Shown here piece by piece: positions 8,750 to 18,333 of a DNA stretch of 64,000 nucleotides. Position numbers and translations under genes: made by a program. The number at the start of each line of letters is the position of its first letter. Position 1 is the first letter of the stretch. This stretch comes from an uncultured Polaribacter sp. GTDB lineage: Bacteria; Bacteroidota; Bacteroidia; Flavobacteriales; Flavobacteriaceae. Under the pieces are notes generated by a model. It was given only the letters and a program-made list of their open reading frames with translations. It was not told the DNA's origin and ran no database searches. The stretch is taken from assembly GCF_947500975.1 (NCBI RefSeq), contig NZ_CANMUE010000002.1, forward strand, positions 186,001 to 250,000. Reading direction: 5' to 3'.

Positions 8750-9832
8750 TTAATTTTCTCTAATGGTTACACCCCCATATTGAGATCTAATATTTATTTT
8801 AGAATTACTAGATCCTTTACCGTATTTACCTTCGTAATATTTTTTTGTAGTCTTTGAAATTTTCTTGTAAAACTCTATTTTTTCATTATCCGTTTTAAAA
8901 CTAGCATATTGTAAATTTAATTCAAAATCGAAAATAGCATCTGGGTCAACGCCAATTCTAATACCAGCATATTGTCCATCAATAGTTACATTTTTAAAAT
9001 CTTTTGCTAACCTTTTTACAGAGATAGAACCGTAATCTGTGTCTATGTTTAAATTCTTTTTAACCGTTCCAAAACTCATACTAGTATAGTCCGAATTTCC
9101 GATAATATTTTCAGCTTCATTTATAGAAACAGAGCCATAATCAGCATTAAAATTGATGTTGTTCGTTTGTCCAAACTTTAATGTTGAGTAGTCTAAATTT
9201 GCTCTAATATCTTCAGAGTTGTCTACAGTAAGCTTAGAATAATCAATATTAATATCACCACTTTTTATATAAGAAATAGTTGAAGAAGAACAATAATCTA
9301 AATTGATATTATTTTCAGTTGCAGTTAAATTACCAAGATGAATTTTCCCGTAATCACAATTAATATCAGCTTTTCCAGATAAGTTTTCTAGGAAAATACC
9401 ACCATAATCGTTGTTTAAATCTACAGAGTTTGTTTCGGGCATTTTTACATAATAATTAATTTTATAACTAATTTTTTTACTTCCTTTAAACCAAGACCAA
9501 TTACTTTTTTCTTTTTCAAATTGTGTTTTTATGTTAATAAAACTAGTACTAGTATTAAAATCAATTGAAATTTTATTTAAGCTATTTGTAACATCATCAA
9601 TATCATTTCCTTTTACTGTAATTTTTACTTCAACTTCAACTTTATTTTTATTCCAAGTAGAAATATTTAAATCACCATATTTATTGTCAATAGTTACTTT
9701 AGCATCTTTATTTACAGTAAATTCTTTTTTTATTGTTTTGCTTTTTTCTTGTTTTTTATGATCTACATTTCCAAAAATAATCATTGGAGAAATGAAGAGT
9801 AGTAAAGTAATTTTATATATAGATTTCATCAT
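8750..9832 (-). CDS. Exported DUF4097-like beta-repeat protein
   Basis: 360 residues with a signal peptide at the N-terminus (hydrophobic run to about residue 22; two adjacent ATG codons, 9832 and 9829). The body contains recurring DYG/DYS/DYC-type turns about every 18-22 residues (YGDLNIST, YGGIFLEN, YGKIHLGN, YSKLTVDN, YGSVSINE, YGSISVKR, YGGVTIREN), which predicts a beta-solenoid similar to DUF4097 proteins. The start overlaps the end of the upstream anti-sigma-like gene by 20 nt. A role as envelope protein controlled by the upstream ECF sigma factor is an inference. Confidence 0.78.
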   Translation of the reverse strand: MMKSIYKITLLLFISPMIIFGNVDHKKQEKSKTIKKEFTVNKDAKVTIDNKYGDLNISTWNKNKVEVEVKITVKGNDIDDVTNSLNKISIDFNTSTSFINIKTQFEKEKSNWSWFKGSKKISYKINYYVKMPETNSVDLNNDYGGIFLENLSGKADINCDYGKIHLGNLTATENNINLDYCSSSTISYIKSGDINIDYSKLTVDNSEDIRANLDYSTLKFGQTNNINFNADYGSVSINEAENIIGNSDYTSMSFGTVKKNLNIDTDYGSISVKRLAKDFKNVTIDGQYAGIRIGVDPDAIFDFELNLQYASFKTDNEKIEFYKKISKTTKKYYEGKYGKGSSNSKINIRSQYGGVTIREN

Positions 9833-10343
9833 TTAAAAGATTAGGATTTTTATTTTTTTCTATTTGTTTTAATACGTTTTCTAAAATTTCTAAACGTTGT
9901 TGATAGTTTTTAATCATTACATTTATTAATTTTCTTTGATTACCGTTTTCGTTTAATTCTAGAACAAACAGCCTGTAATCATCTTCTAGTTCTTCTAACT
10001 GTTCTAGCGCTTGTTCAATTATTGTTTCAGTTTCTAAATTTCTATTTTTTTCTAAAGATTTTATTTCCTGATGAATAGTTGAAACAAAGTAATTTTGTAC
10101 TTCTTCCATTTTAGGTGATATATCCGCTAAATCTATAGATTGTTTTTGTTGATTATTGCCTAACCAAAATCCAAAAACCAAAACTACAGAGGCAGCTATA
10201 CTCAACCATTTCCATGATTTTTTACTTGATTTTTTTGAAGAAGTTATGTTTAATTTTCTTTCAAAACGATCTAAATGACTTTCATGTGGTTCATGAATAT
10301 CGAATTCATTTTCAGAAAAAAACTTATGTAATTTATCTTCCAT
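9813..10343 (-). CDS. Single-pass membrane protein, putative anti-sigma factor
   Basis: 176 residues. A cytoplasmic N-terminal segment of about 45 residues (HEPHESHLDRFERKL) precedes one membrane helix (about 46-62, WLSIAASVVLVFGFWLG) and a helical, coiled-coil-like periplasmic part (about 75-165). Gene order, directly after an ECF sigma factor with an 11-nt overlap, and the topology fit an anti-sigma factor, although no zinc-binding HxxxCxxC motif is present. Assignment rests on context. Confidence 0.7.
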   Translation of the reverse strand: MEDKLHKFFSENEFDIHEPHESHLDRFERKLNITSSKKSSKKSWKWLSIAASVVLVFGFWLGNNQQKQSIDLADISPKMEEVQNYFVSTIHQEIKSLEKNRNLETETIIEQALEQLEELEDDYRLFVLELNENGNQRKLINVMIKNYQQRLEILENVLKQIEKNKNPNLLNDEIYI

Positions 10344-10899
10344 ATATTTTTAATTCGCTGTTTTCAGCAAGTAAAACTTGCTTTAATTTTTTCTTTGCTC
10401 TAGAAACCGTGGTTCTCACATTTTCATTTGTATAATTTAATATTTGTGCAATTTCTTCATAATCATAACCTTCAATTAAATTTAAGGTTAAAACTAATCT
10501 GTAATTTTCTTTTAAACTTTGTAAAACGTTTAATACATCTTTTGGGTTTAATCCATTATAATTAATAAATTCATCTTCTGTTTCTTCACTGGTAATCACT
10601 TCCATTTTTACTTCTTGATACCTGTTGTTTTTCTTTAATTGAGTTAAACTTTTATTTATTACAATTCTTTTTAACCAAGCACCAAAAGTAACTTCACCTT
10701 TATAAGAATTTAACTTTGTAAAAGCGGTTAAAAAAGCTTCTTGCATAATATCTTCTGCCTCATAACTATCTTTTAAAATACGGTGAGCTACATTATACAT
10801 TGCTCTGTAATAAGCTTTATAAAGCTCTAATTGCGCATTTTTATCAGACGTTTTACAACGTAAAATAAGGTTAGTTATATGTGGTTGGTTAGGTTTCAA
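10333..10899 (-). CDS. ECF RNA polymerase sigma factor
   Basis: 188 residues. Region 2 spans about 20-90 (YYRAMYNVAHRILKDSYEAEDIMQEAFLTAF, the -10 recognition segment) and region 4 about 125-180 (YRLVLTLNLIEGYDYEEIAQIL with helix-turn-helix). No ATG is available: the frame opens right after a stop and the first plausible start is TTG 10899, which gives the usual family N-terminus. It heads an operon with an anti-sigma-like membrane protein and two exported proteins, suggesting an envelope-stress regulon. Confidence 0.9.
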   Translation of the reverse strand: MKPNQPHITNLILRCKTSDKNAQLELYKAYYRAMYNVAHRILKDSYEAEDIMQEAFLTAFTKLNSYKGEVTFGAWLKRIVINKSLTQLKKNNRYQEVKMEVITSEETEDEFINYNGLNPKDVLNVLQSLKENYRLVLTLNLIEGYDYEEIAQILNYTNENVRTTVSRAKKKLKQVLLAENSELKIYGR

Positions 10900-11055
10900 T
10901 TAATAGTTTCTGTATTAATGACAATACTGTTTTTAAATTGTGACAGTTCTATTGAAATTTTTGTAAGTTTTAAAAAATAAATCTAAAAATATTATGGTTT
11001 AAAGGTTTTGTAAAATACTTATAATTTCATTTTCAATATTTACTTTTGTGATACT

Positions 11056-11196
11056 CTATTTTAAATGATATTTAATTTTTTTTCCAATTCTTATTGCCTT
11101 TTTAGGACTTAAACATTCTAATTCAATAACTAAATGATTTCCAAAAATACCTACAAATGTTTCATTGTCTAGATAATAAGTTTTAATGTTAGTTTC
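11056..11196 (-). pseudogene. Possible gene remnant with in-frame stop
   Basis: On the reverse strand this stretch reads as 46 codons with clearly protein-like composition, including ETFVGIFGNHLVIELECL and KKAIRIGKKIKYHLK, then TAG. There is no start codon inside. The same frame continues upstream across one TAA (11197-11199) for about 20 more sense codons. This looks like the decayed 3' end of a small gene. I do not recognise the family. Confidence 0.3.
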
Positions 11197-11513
11197 TTAG
11201 TCATTTTTTTCAATAAATATTTTTTTTATGATTTTAAAAACGAGTAAAAAATTATTCTATCCGTTTTTGGAGTAGCTATAATTTTATTTAAGAGTTAGAA
11301 ATTTTTATTGCTTTTTTTAACTTTTAAAAGGAATTTTTTTATTTTCTGATGCAAAAATGATAAAAATAATTGAAGTATTTAGATTCTAATTGTCAATGGC
11401 ATAACAATTGACTTAATTAATTATGATAATAAATGTTTAATTATTAAATATTTAATTATCAATAGATTATAATAAATAGAATGATTTTGATTTTTCTCTT
11501 TTTTTAAAATCAA
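11197..11513. other. AT-rich intergenic region before lon
   Basis: About 300 bp of very AT-rich sequence with stops in all frames apart from the short continuation of the remnant. No RNA gene or repeat was seen. It presumably holds the lon promoter. Confidence 0.5.
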
Positions 11514-11526
11514 TGTCAGAATGACA
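11514..11526. promoter_or_regulatory. TGTCA-GAA-TGACA palindrome at lon
   Basis: A perfect 5-bp inverted repeat with a 3-bp spacer lies 12 nt before ATG 11539 and overlaps ATG 11521. It resembles the GTCAnnnTGTCA boxes upstream of htpG and clpC in this window, and may be a stress operator. Confidence 0.4.
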
Positions 11527-11538
11527 GATATACAACAC

Positions 11539-13992
11539 ATGAGTAAAACAAAGATTGTAAAGATAGACAGTTTGTCCTTTCAGAATATAATGAATGAAGA
11601 TTCTGAATTAATACCTTTAATGACACCAGAAGATGAAGAAATCATTAATAAAGAAAGTGTTCCTGAGGTTTTGCCAATTCTTCCGTTAAGAAATACTGTT
11701 TTGTTTCCAGGAGTTGTAATTCCAATTACTGCAGGTAGAGATAAATCTATTCAGTTAATAAAGGATGCAAACAAAGGCGATAAAATTATAGGTGTAGTTG
11801 CCCAACGAAATGAAGAGGAAGAAGAACCAACTTTAAAAGACATAAATACAACAGGGGTTGTGGCACAAATATTACGTGTTTTAAAAATGCCTGACGGAAA
11901 TACAACTGTTATTATTCAAGGAAAAAAACGTTTTGAGATTGATAAAATTATTCAAAATGAACCTTATTTAAAAGCAACTGTAAAAGAAGCTGTAGAAGAC
12001 AAAGAAATAAATGATAAAAAAGAGTTTGATGCAATTATAGATTCTATTAAAGAACAAGCTTTAGAGGTAATTAAGGAAAACCCAATGTTACCATCAGAAG
12101 CGTCTTTTGCAATAAAAAATATTCATTCAAATTCGTTTTTAGTAAATTTTATTGCTTCTAATATGGATTTAAGTGTGATGCAAAAACAAGTAATTTTAGA
12201 AAAAGATAGTCTAAAAGAACGTGCATTATTAACACTAAAAAACTTAAACAAAGAGCTTCAGAAATTAAAATTAAAGAATGATATTCAGTCTAAAACACGT
12301 GAAGATTTAGATCAACAACAACGTGAATATTATTTACATCAACAATTAAAAACCATTCAAGAAGAATTAGGTGGTGCTTCTAATGATCAAGAATTAGAAG
12401 AAATGAGAAAAAAGGCTAAATCTAAAAAATGGACAAAAGAAGTAGGGAAGACTTTTGAAAAAGAGCTGAATCGTTTAAAAAGAATGAATCCGCAAGCTGC
12501 TGAGTTTGGCGTACAAAGAAGTTATTTAGAGTTGATGTTAGAATTACCTTGGGGAATTTTTTCAGAAGATAAATTCGATTTAAAACATGCAACAAAAGTA
12601 TTAGATAAAGACCACTTTGGGTTAGAAAAAGTAAAAGAAAGAATCATTGAGCACTTAGCTGTTTTAAAGTTAAGAAACGATATGAAATCTCCAATTATCT
12701 GTTTATACGGGCCTCCAGGAGTTGGTAAAACTTCATTAGGAAAATCTGTAGCAGAAGCTTTAGGACGTAAATATGTTAGAATGTCTTTAGGTGGTTTGCG
12801 TGATGAAGCAGAAATTAGAGGTCATAGAAAAACCTATATTGGCGCTATGCCTGGGCGTTTAATTCAGAATTTGAAAAAAGCGGGTACGTCTAATCCTGTT
12901 TTTGTTTTAGATGAAATTGATAAATTAGGTCAAAGTCATCAAGGTGACCCTTCATCTGCAATGTTAGAAGTTTTAGACCCTGAACAAAATGAAGCTTTTT
13001 ATGATAATTATTTAGAGGTAGGTTATGATTTGTCTAAAGTACTTTTTATTGCAACAGCCAATAATTTAGGCCAGATTCCTTGGGCTTTACGTGATAGAAT
13101 GGAAATTATAAATGTTACTGGTTATACCATTGAAGAAAAAGTAGAAATTGCTAAAAGACATTTATTACCAAAACAATTAGTAGAACATGGTTTAACACCT
13201 AAAGATTTAAAATTAGGTAAAAAACAGATTGAACAAATTGTTGAAGGTTATACTCGTGAATCTGGTGTACGTGGTTTGGAAAAGCAAGTAGCTAAAGTAG
13301 TTCGTTTTGCAGCAAAAAGTATTGCATTAGAAGAAGAATATGAAATTAATTTATCATCTGAAAAAGTAGAAGATATTTTAGGAACACCAAGAAATAGAGA
13401 TAAATTTGAAAATAATGATGTTGCTGGTGTTGTTACTGGTTTAGCTTGGACAAGGGTTGGAGGCGATATTTTATTTATAGAATCTATTTTATCAAAAGGG
13501 AAAGGAACACTTTCTATAACAGGAAATTTAGGAACTGTTATGAAAGAATCTGCAACAATTGCTTTACAGTTTATAAAATCTAATGCAGTAGAATTTGGCA
13601 TAAAACCAGAAGTTTTAGAAAAGTTTAATGTGCATATTCATGTCCCTGAAGGTGCAACTCCAAAAGATGGACCAAGTGCAGGAATTACAATGTTAACTTC
13701 TTTAGTGTCTTCTTTTACGCAACGTAAAGTAAAAAATAAATTAGCGATGACTGGCGAAATTACCCTAAGAGGTAAAGTATTACCAGTTGGTGGAATTAAA
13801 GAAAAAATATTGGCTGCAAAAAGAGCAAATATTAAAGAAATAATTTTGTGTAAAGATAATGAGAAAGATATTTTAGAAATTAAAGAATCTTATTTAAAAG
13901 GATTGACTTTTCATTATGTTACAGAAATGAAACAGGTTATTGAAATTGCACTTACAAAACAAAAAGTAAAAAACGCTAAGAAATTAGTGTAA
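11539..13992 (+). CDS. lon: ATP-dependent protease Lon
   Basis: 817 residues from ATG 11539. It contains the Lon substrate-binding N-domain (about 40-235, [18 protein letters not shown]), a coiled-coil region, the AAA+ module with Walker A GPPGVGKT at about 391-398 (K397) and Walker B FVLDEIDK, and the C-terminal Ser-Lys protease with DGPSAG (S713) and GGIKEK (K756). Cytoplasmic homo-oligomer degrading damaged and regulatory proteins. An upstream ATG at 11521 would add six residues but falls in the TGTCAGAATGACA palindrome. The gene is monocistronic and ends in a strong terminator. Confidence 0.96.
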   Translation: MSKTKIVKIDSLSFQNIMNEDSELIPLMTPEDEEIINKESVPEVLPILPLRNTVLFPGVVIPITAGRDKSIQLIKDANKGDKIIGVVAQRNEEEEEPTLKDINTTGVVAQILRVLKMPDGNTTVIIQGKKRFEIDKIIQNEPYLKATVKEAVEDKEINDKKEFDAIIDSIKEQALEVIKENPMLPSEASFAIKNIHSNSFLVNFIASNMDLSVMQKQVILEKDSLKERALLTLKNLNKELQKLKLKNDIQSKTREDLDQQQREYYLHQQLKTIQEELGGASNDQELEEMRKKAKSKKWTKEVGKTFEKELNRLKRMNPQAAEFGVQRSYLELMLELPWGIFSEDKFDLKHATKVLDKDHFGLEKVKERIIEHLAVLKLRNDMKSPIICLYGPPGVGKTSLGKSVAEALGRKYVRMSLGGLRDEAEIRGHRKTYIGAMPGRLIQNLKKAGTSNPVFVLDEIDKLGQSHQGDPSSAMLEVLDPEQNEAFYDNYLEVGYDLSKVLFIATANNLGQIPWALRDRMEIINVTGYTIEEKVEIAKRHLLPKQLVEHGLTPKDLKLGKKQIEQIVEGYTRESGVRGLEKQVAKVVRFAAKSIALEEEYEINLSSEKVEDILGTPRNRDKFENNDVAGVVTGLAWTRVGGDILFIESILSKGKGTLSITGNLGTVMKESATIALQFIKSNAVEFGIKPEVLEKFNVHIHVPEGATPKDGPSAGITMLTSLVSSFTQRKVKNKLAMTGEITLRGKVLPVGGIKEKILAAKRANIKEIILCKDNEKDILEIKESYLKGLTFHYVTEMKQVIEIALTKQKVKNAKKLV

Positions 13993-13994
13993 TT

Positions 13995-14024
13995 AAAAAA
14001 GCCTCCTGTTTGGAGGCTTTTTTT
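13995..14024. terminator. Terminator after lon
   Basis: AAAAAAGCCTCC, a short loop, then GGAGGCTTTTTTT: a GC-rich stem flanked by A and T runs, able to work in both directions and shared with the convergent transglutaminase-like gene. Confidence 0.88.
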
Positions 14025-14048
14025 ATAGATGAAATTTGATCATAAAAT

Positions 14049-15059
14049 CTATTTTGTAATTTTAAAAGTATAAGTTGAAATTATTTCATTATTAATATAT
14101 AAATGAAAATCAAAGAAACCTTTACTTTTAAAAATATGTTTTAAAGTTAAGATATTATTTTGTAACTCTATTTTTGGTGTATAGTTTTTTTCTTCTAATC
14201 CATTGTAAATTACAAACTTTATTTTATTCAAATCTATTTGTTTTTTTATTAAATATTGAAATGTAAATACTTCATTTTTTTGTAAAGTATGATGCATTTT
14301 AGTAGGGTAGATTTGTTTTTTTAGAATATTAAAAGCTTCACCGTATAAAATAGGAAATTCTAAAAATTTTGAAAAAGTTGAATTCTCTATATTTAGTAAT
14401 GAATATTTTTGCTCAATAGGGTAATGATTTAGAAAAAAAAGATTTGGTTCCGTTAAAAAATAACCATTATTGTATTTAAATTGAAATTTACCATCATCAG
14501 GAAACGAAATACCTGTAGACCATGTAGGGTCACATAAGTACCATTTACTATTTAATTTAACAACATTCCAAGTGTGATTTGGCATTTTTATGTTAGACAA
14601 ATCTACAGTACTTGTTCTTCCAATTCCATTTACAATTTTAGATTCTATACCAATAACATTACACATTTCTTTTAATAGGTATGCATAGCCTGTACAAATA
14701 GTTCTTTTTTTTCGAAGTAATTTTTTAAATAGCTTTTTTTTGAATTTAGAGTTCCAATTATCTAATTTTATAGAGTCGTTTTTATAACGTTTTCTCTTTA
14801 GCTCATTCAAAGAATACAATCTAAAATCATTTGCAATATTGTTACAAATCCAAATATAGATAGCACGTACTTTTTCTACATCAGTTTCTAGATTTTTTGT
14901 GAGGTCAAAAGTAATTTTATTGAGTTCTAAAATCCTCTTACTTTTGTAAGATTTTGCAATATAATCTGCTTTATTAAAATTAATATGATTAAAGTCTGAT
15001 TGTTGAGAAAAACAAACTTTTACAAAAAGTAAGAGGAATAAGAATCTAAACTTTTGCAT
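14049..15059 (-). CDS. Exported transglutaminase-like domain protein
   Basis: 336 residues with a signal peptide (MQKFRFLFLLLFVKVCFSQQ). The transglutaminase-like core is recognisable: RAIYIWICNNI (68-76), then C122 in RTICTGYAYLL, H162 in MPNHTWNVV and D177 in WYLCDPTW, the Cys-His-Asp triad of the papain-like superfamily. The C-terminal 120 residues are beta-rich and unassigned. It is probably an extracytoplasmic peptidase or cross-linking enzyme. It lies 12 nt after the CarboxypepD_reg-like gene, so the two form an operon. Confidence 0.83.
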   Translation of the reverse strand: MQKFRFLFLLLFVKVCFSQQSDFNHINFNKADYIAKSYKSKRILELNKITFDLTKNLETDVEKVRAIYIWICNNIANDFRLYSLNELKRKRYKNDSIKLDNWNSKFKKKLFKKLLRKKRTICTGYAYLLKEMCNVIGIESKIVNGIGRTSTVDLSNIKMPNHTWNVVKLNSKWYLCDPTWSTGISFPDDGKFQFKYNNGYFLTEPNLFFLNHYPIEQKYSLLNIENSTFSKFLEFPILYGEAFNILKKQIYPTKMHHTLQKNEVFTFQYLIKKQIDLNKIKFVIYNGLEEKNYTPKIELQNNILTLKHIFKSKGFFDFHLYINNEIISTYTFKITK

Positions 15060-15071
15060 TAATAGTTATTA

Positions 15072-15470
15072 TTAATTACGTTTAGATTTGTAGCGTTTAT
15101 TAGTGTTTATAGCGCCTAACATTTGATTTTCATCTTCCGTTAAAGTAATATTTAAAAAAGTAGAGTTTTTGGTTATTTTTATTTTTTTTGTGACATAGCC
15201 CAAGTAAGAGAATACCAAAATATCACCTATTTTTAATTTTTTAGGAAAAGTAAATACGCCTTTTTTATTAGATGTAGTTCCTGTTTTTGATCCTTGTAAA
15301 AAAATGTTGGCGCCATTTAAAGTTTCAGTTTTTTCAAAGTTTTTACCTTTAATAATACCTTCTATTTTTATTTCTTGGGCTTTCATATTTGAAGTAAAAA
15401 ATAAAGAGAAAAATAATCCTAAGATTAAAAAACTAGATTTTTTTGTTGATACTAATTTTGTTGTTTTCAT
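15072..15470 (-). CDS. Exported carboxypeptidase-like regulatory domain protein
   Basis: 132 residues: signal peptide (to about residue 31, ending MKAQ), then one CarboxypepD_reg-like beta-sandwich (about 34-115; NGANIFLQGSKTGTTSNKKGVFTFP and VFSYLGYVTKKI are typical). In Bacteroidota this domain usually forms the N-terminus of TonB-dependent receptors, but here it stands alone. It is probably periplasmic. First gene of an operon with the transglutaminase-like protein. Confidence 0.8.
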   Translation of the reverse strand: MKTTKLVSTKKSSFLILGLFFSLFFTSNMKAQEIKIEGIIKGKNFEKTETLNGANIFLQGSKTGTTSNKKGVFTFPKKLKIGDILVFSYLGYVTKKIKITKNSTFLNITLTEDENQMLGAINTNKRYKSKRN

Positions 15471-15605
15471 GATAATTTGTTTTAAAGTTCATTTCAAACC
15501 TAACTTAAAATAAACTGTTTAAAAAAGACAAATGAGTAATCTGTTTATTTTAAAAGGTTAAAGTTACTTTTTATTTAGGGAAATTAAAAATTGTTAAAAC
15601 AAAAA

Positions 15606-15638
15606 TTAAACCTCTTTATGATAATAAAGAGGTTTAAA
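15606..15638 (-). terminator. Terminator after the 58-residue membrane protein gene
   Basis: Stem AAACCTCTTTAT with ATAAAGAGGTTT around a 4-nt loop, followed on the reverse strand by a T-rich stretch. The CCTCTTT core is the same as in the terminator at 16320-16352. Confidence 0.72.
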
Positions 15639-15666
15639 AAGGTATGTCATTTAAATAAAAAGAAAA

Positions 15667-15843
15667 CTAATCTTTTTTATCTTGTTGTTCTATTATTGGT
15701 TGATTTCCAAAAAATGATTTGCATTTACTGCTTATTGAATTTGATATACCAAGCATAAAAGCAGTAATAATTATTAAAAATTTTATTTTTAGCCAATTTA
15801 GAATTTGTTTAGGTTTTTCTAAACATTTTTTATTTTTATACAT
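15667..15843 (-). CDS. Small single-pass membrane protein, unknown
   Basis: A 58-codon frame from ATG 15843 to TAG 15667. The protein starts with a lysine-rich segment (MYKNKKCLEKPKQILNWLK), then one hydrophobic helix (about 20-36, IKFLIIITAFMLGI) and a polar tail. Composition, topology and the terminator directly downstream support a real gene. It follows the 121-residue exported protein by 78 nt on the same strand. I do not recognise the family and give no function. Confidence 0.55.
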   Translation of the reverse strand: MYKNKKCLEKPKQILNWLKIKFLIIITAFMLGISNSISSKCKSFFGNQPIIEQQDKKD

Positions 15844-15921
15844 ATTAATAATGATAAGTGATGAAGTATTTGTACTATCATTTTATGCTTTTCAGTATCT
15901 GCCAAGAACCAGCATATTATT

Positions 15922-16287
15922 CTAAGCTTTGTATAAATTAGAAAAGTAATTGCTTAAAGTAATTTTATGTATTAAGAAAATATGTTTGTGGTTAAGTAAA
16001 GCAATTTTTTGATACAATTGCTTTTGAAGTTTGATGATCAATTGAATTTGTTTTTGAAATTCACTTTTGATATCAATTAAAGGAAAGAAAAAAGTAAGAA
16101 AATGTTTTTCGGAAATAAGATTATCATTAAAAACAATGTGTTTGGTGTTTTTAGCACTAAACTTATCTTTATAAATTAATTTTGATGATTGATAATAACT
16201 AGAAGAACTTTCTTGAGAATAAACAGTAGACTCTGCAACAGAAATTACTAAAAGAAGTAGAAAAACAAAAAGATGTTTTAGTTGCAT
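15922..16287 (-). CDS. Small exported protein, unknown
   Basis: 121 residues. The N-terminus is a clear signal peptide (MQLKHLFVFLLLLVISVAES, cleavage near residue 25, YSQ). The mature protein is rich in Ser, Lys, His and Phe, with a long amphipathic helix at about 75-100 (EFQKQIQLIIKLQKQLYQKI). Similar short exported proteins occur near transport genes in flavobacteria, but I cannot name the family. It is transcribed with the 58-residue membrane protein or alone. Confidence 0.6.
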   Translation of the reverse strand: MQLKHLFVFLLLLVISVAESTVYSQESSSSYYQSSKLIYKDKFSAKNTKHIVFNDNLISEKHFLTFFFPLIDIKSEFQKQIQLIIKLQKQLYQKIALLNHKHIFLIHKITLSNYFSNLYKA

Positions 16288-16319
16288 TATAAATTAGTTT
16301 ATAGATATTTTATTAAATT

Positions 16320-16352
16320 AAAAACCTCTTTGTGTTAACAAAGAGGCTTTAA
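16320..16352 (-). terminator. Terminator after htpG
   Basis: Stem CCTCTTTGT with ACAAAGAGG around a 4-nt loop. On the reverse strand it is followed by a T-run, 21 nt after the htpG stop. Confidence 0.8.
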
Positions 16353-16372
16353 TATTTAAAGCAACTGTATTG

Positions 16373-18286
16373 CTATTTTATTAATTCGTAAGAACGTTTA
16401 ATAAAGTCTGTTAACTCTTTACCATGTAAAAGGTTTTGAGATAATTTTGCTAAATCAAAAGCCTGTGAAATTAAATGTTTCTGTGCTACTTCATCTTTAT
16501 TATTTAAAATATCAGAAACTAATGGACTATTTGTGTTTACCACTAAATTGTACATATCAGGAAAATTACCCATTCCCATCATTCCACCTCCACCACCAGA
16601 AGCTTGCATTTCTTTCATTCTACGCATAAATTCTGGTACTGTAATTATAAACGGAGAAGCATCAGAATCCATTGCTTCTAACTGAACCGTGTAAGTTTCT
16701 TTAGGAACTGCAGCTTCAATAATTGGTTTTAATGTTTCTTTTTCTTCATCAGATAATTTAGAAATAGCTGCATCTTCTTTTTTGATTAAATTATCAATAA
16801 AATCTGCATCAACTCTTGTAAATTTAATTTTAGCATCACCACCTTCTAATTTCTGCATTAAATGAGAAATAATTGGAGAATCTAAAACTAAAACTTCATA
16901 ACCTTTTGCTGTTGCAGCTTCAATATAACTGTGTTGAGCTTCTTTGTGAGAAGTATATAAAATTACATGATTACCGTCTTTATCAGTCTGAGCATCTTTT
17001 GTTTTTTCGATTAATTCATCAAAAGTGAAAAAAGTATCAGCAACTGTTGGGTATAAAGCAAACTTTTTGGCTTTGTCAAAGAATTTATCTTCCGATAACA
17101 TTCCATATTCGATAATTACTTTAATATCGTTCCATTTAGTTTCAAAATCTGCTCTGTCTTTTTTGAATAAAGAAGCTAATTTATCGCCAACTTTTTTAGT
17201 AATGTAACCTGATATTTTCTTCACAGCCCCATCAGCTTGTAAATAAGAACGAGACACATTTAAAGGAATGTCTGGAGAATCTATAACACCTTTTAACATT
17301 TGTAAAAAGTCGGGTACAATACCTTCTACATTATCAGTTACATACACCTGGTTTTGATACAATTGTATTTTATCTTTTTGCATATCCATAGAAGTGCTCA
17401 ACTTTGGAAAAAACAAAATTCCTGTTAAGTTAAAAGGATAATCTACATTTAAGTGTATGTGGAATAATGATTCCTCAAACTGCATTGGATACAACTCTCT
17501 ATAGAAATTGGTATAATCTTCATCATTTAAATCTGCAGGTGCTTTTGTCCAAGCAGGGTTTGTATTATTAATGATGTCATCTACTTCAATTTGTCTGTGT
17601 GGCTCAGTAGTTTCTTTGCCTTCAGCGTCTTTTGTGGTTTTTGGCTCGTGAGTAGGATCGTTTACTTTTTTAGTTCCAAACTTAATTGGCACTTGGTTAA
17701 AACGATTGTATTTTGTTAATAAACCTCTAATTTTTCCTTCTTCTAAAAATTCTAAAGAATCCTCTGCAATATGTAAAATAATTTCAGTTCCTCTGTCAGA
17801 TTTGTCGTGTTCTACTAGCGTGTATTGAGGAGAGCCATCACAAGTCCAATGAGCAGCAGGTTCATCTTTAAAAGACTTTGAAATTAAATCTACTTTATCG
17901 GCAACCATAAAAGCAGAATAAAAACCTAAACCAAAATGCCCAATAACACCAGTTTCGTTTTTATCATCTTTATATTTTTCTAAAAATTCTTCAGCTCCAG
18001 AAAATGCAATTTGGTTGATGTATTTTTCAACTTCATCCATTGTCATTCCTAAACCTTGATCTTTTATTGTTAATGTTTTCGCATCTTTATCAATACTAAT
18101 TTCAATTTTAGCATCCCCTAATTCAGTTTTTGCTTCACCTATAGAAATTAAGTGTTTTAGTTTCGTAGTTGCATCTGTTCCATTAGAAATCAATTCACGT
18201 AAAAAGATTTCGTGATCAGAATACAAGAATTTTTTTATCAGCGGAAAAATATTTTCTACAGATACATTAATGTTTCCTTTTGCCAT
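16373..18286 (-). CDS. htpG: Molecular chaperone HtpG (Hsp90)
   Basis: 637 residues, usual for bacterial Hsp90. N-terminal GHKL ATPase motifs: ELISNGTDATTKL (about 27-39; the Asn is the Mg/ATP ligand), DQGLGM (about 75-80) and GHFGLGFYSAF (about 116-126). The middle domain follows and the C-terminal dimerisation domain ends the protein, with a glycine/methionine-rich segment near 555-570. Homodimeric cytosolic chaperone. The 38-bp element at 18334-18371 is shared with clpC and is a candidate heat-shock control region. Confidence 0.97.
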   Translation of the reverse strand: MAKGNINVSVENIFPLIKKFLYSDHEIFLRELISNGTDATTKLKHLISIGEAKTELGDAKIEISIDKDAKTLTIKDQGLGMTMDEVEKYINQIAFSGAEEFLEKYKDDKNETGVIGHFGLGFYSAFMVADKVDLISKSFKDEPAAHWTCDGSPQYTLVEHDKSDRGTEIILHIAEDSLEFLEEGKIRGLLTKYNRFNQVPIKFGTKKVNDPTHEPKTTKDAEGKETTEPHRQIEVDDIINNTNPAWTKAPADLNDEDYTNFYRELYPMQFEESLFHIHLNVDYPFNLTGILFFPKLSTSMDMQKDKIQLYQNQVYVTDNVEGIVPDFLQMLKGVIDSPDIPLNVSRSYLQADGAVKKISGYITKKVGDKLASLFKKDRADFETKWNDIKVIIEYGMLSEDKFFDKAKKFALYPTVADTFFTFDELIEKTKDAQTDKDGNHVILYTSHKEAQHSYIEAATAKGYEVLVLDSPIISHLMQKLEGGDAKIKFTRVDADFIDNLIKKEDAAISKLSDEEKETLKPIIEAAVPKETYTVQLEAMDSDASPFIITVPEFMRRMKEMQASGGGGGMMGMGNFPDMYNLVVNTNSPLVSDILNNKDEVAQKHLISQAFDLAKLSQNLLHGKELTDFIKRSYELIK

Positions 18287-18333
18287 TTTATATGTTTTTT
18301 GTTTAATTTTATTATTGATGATTAATCAATAGT

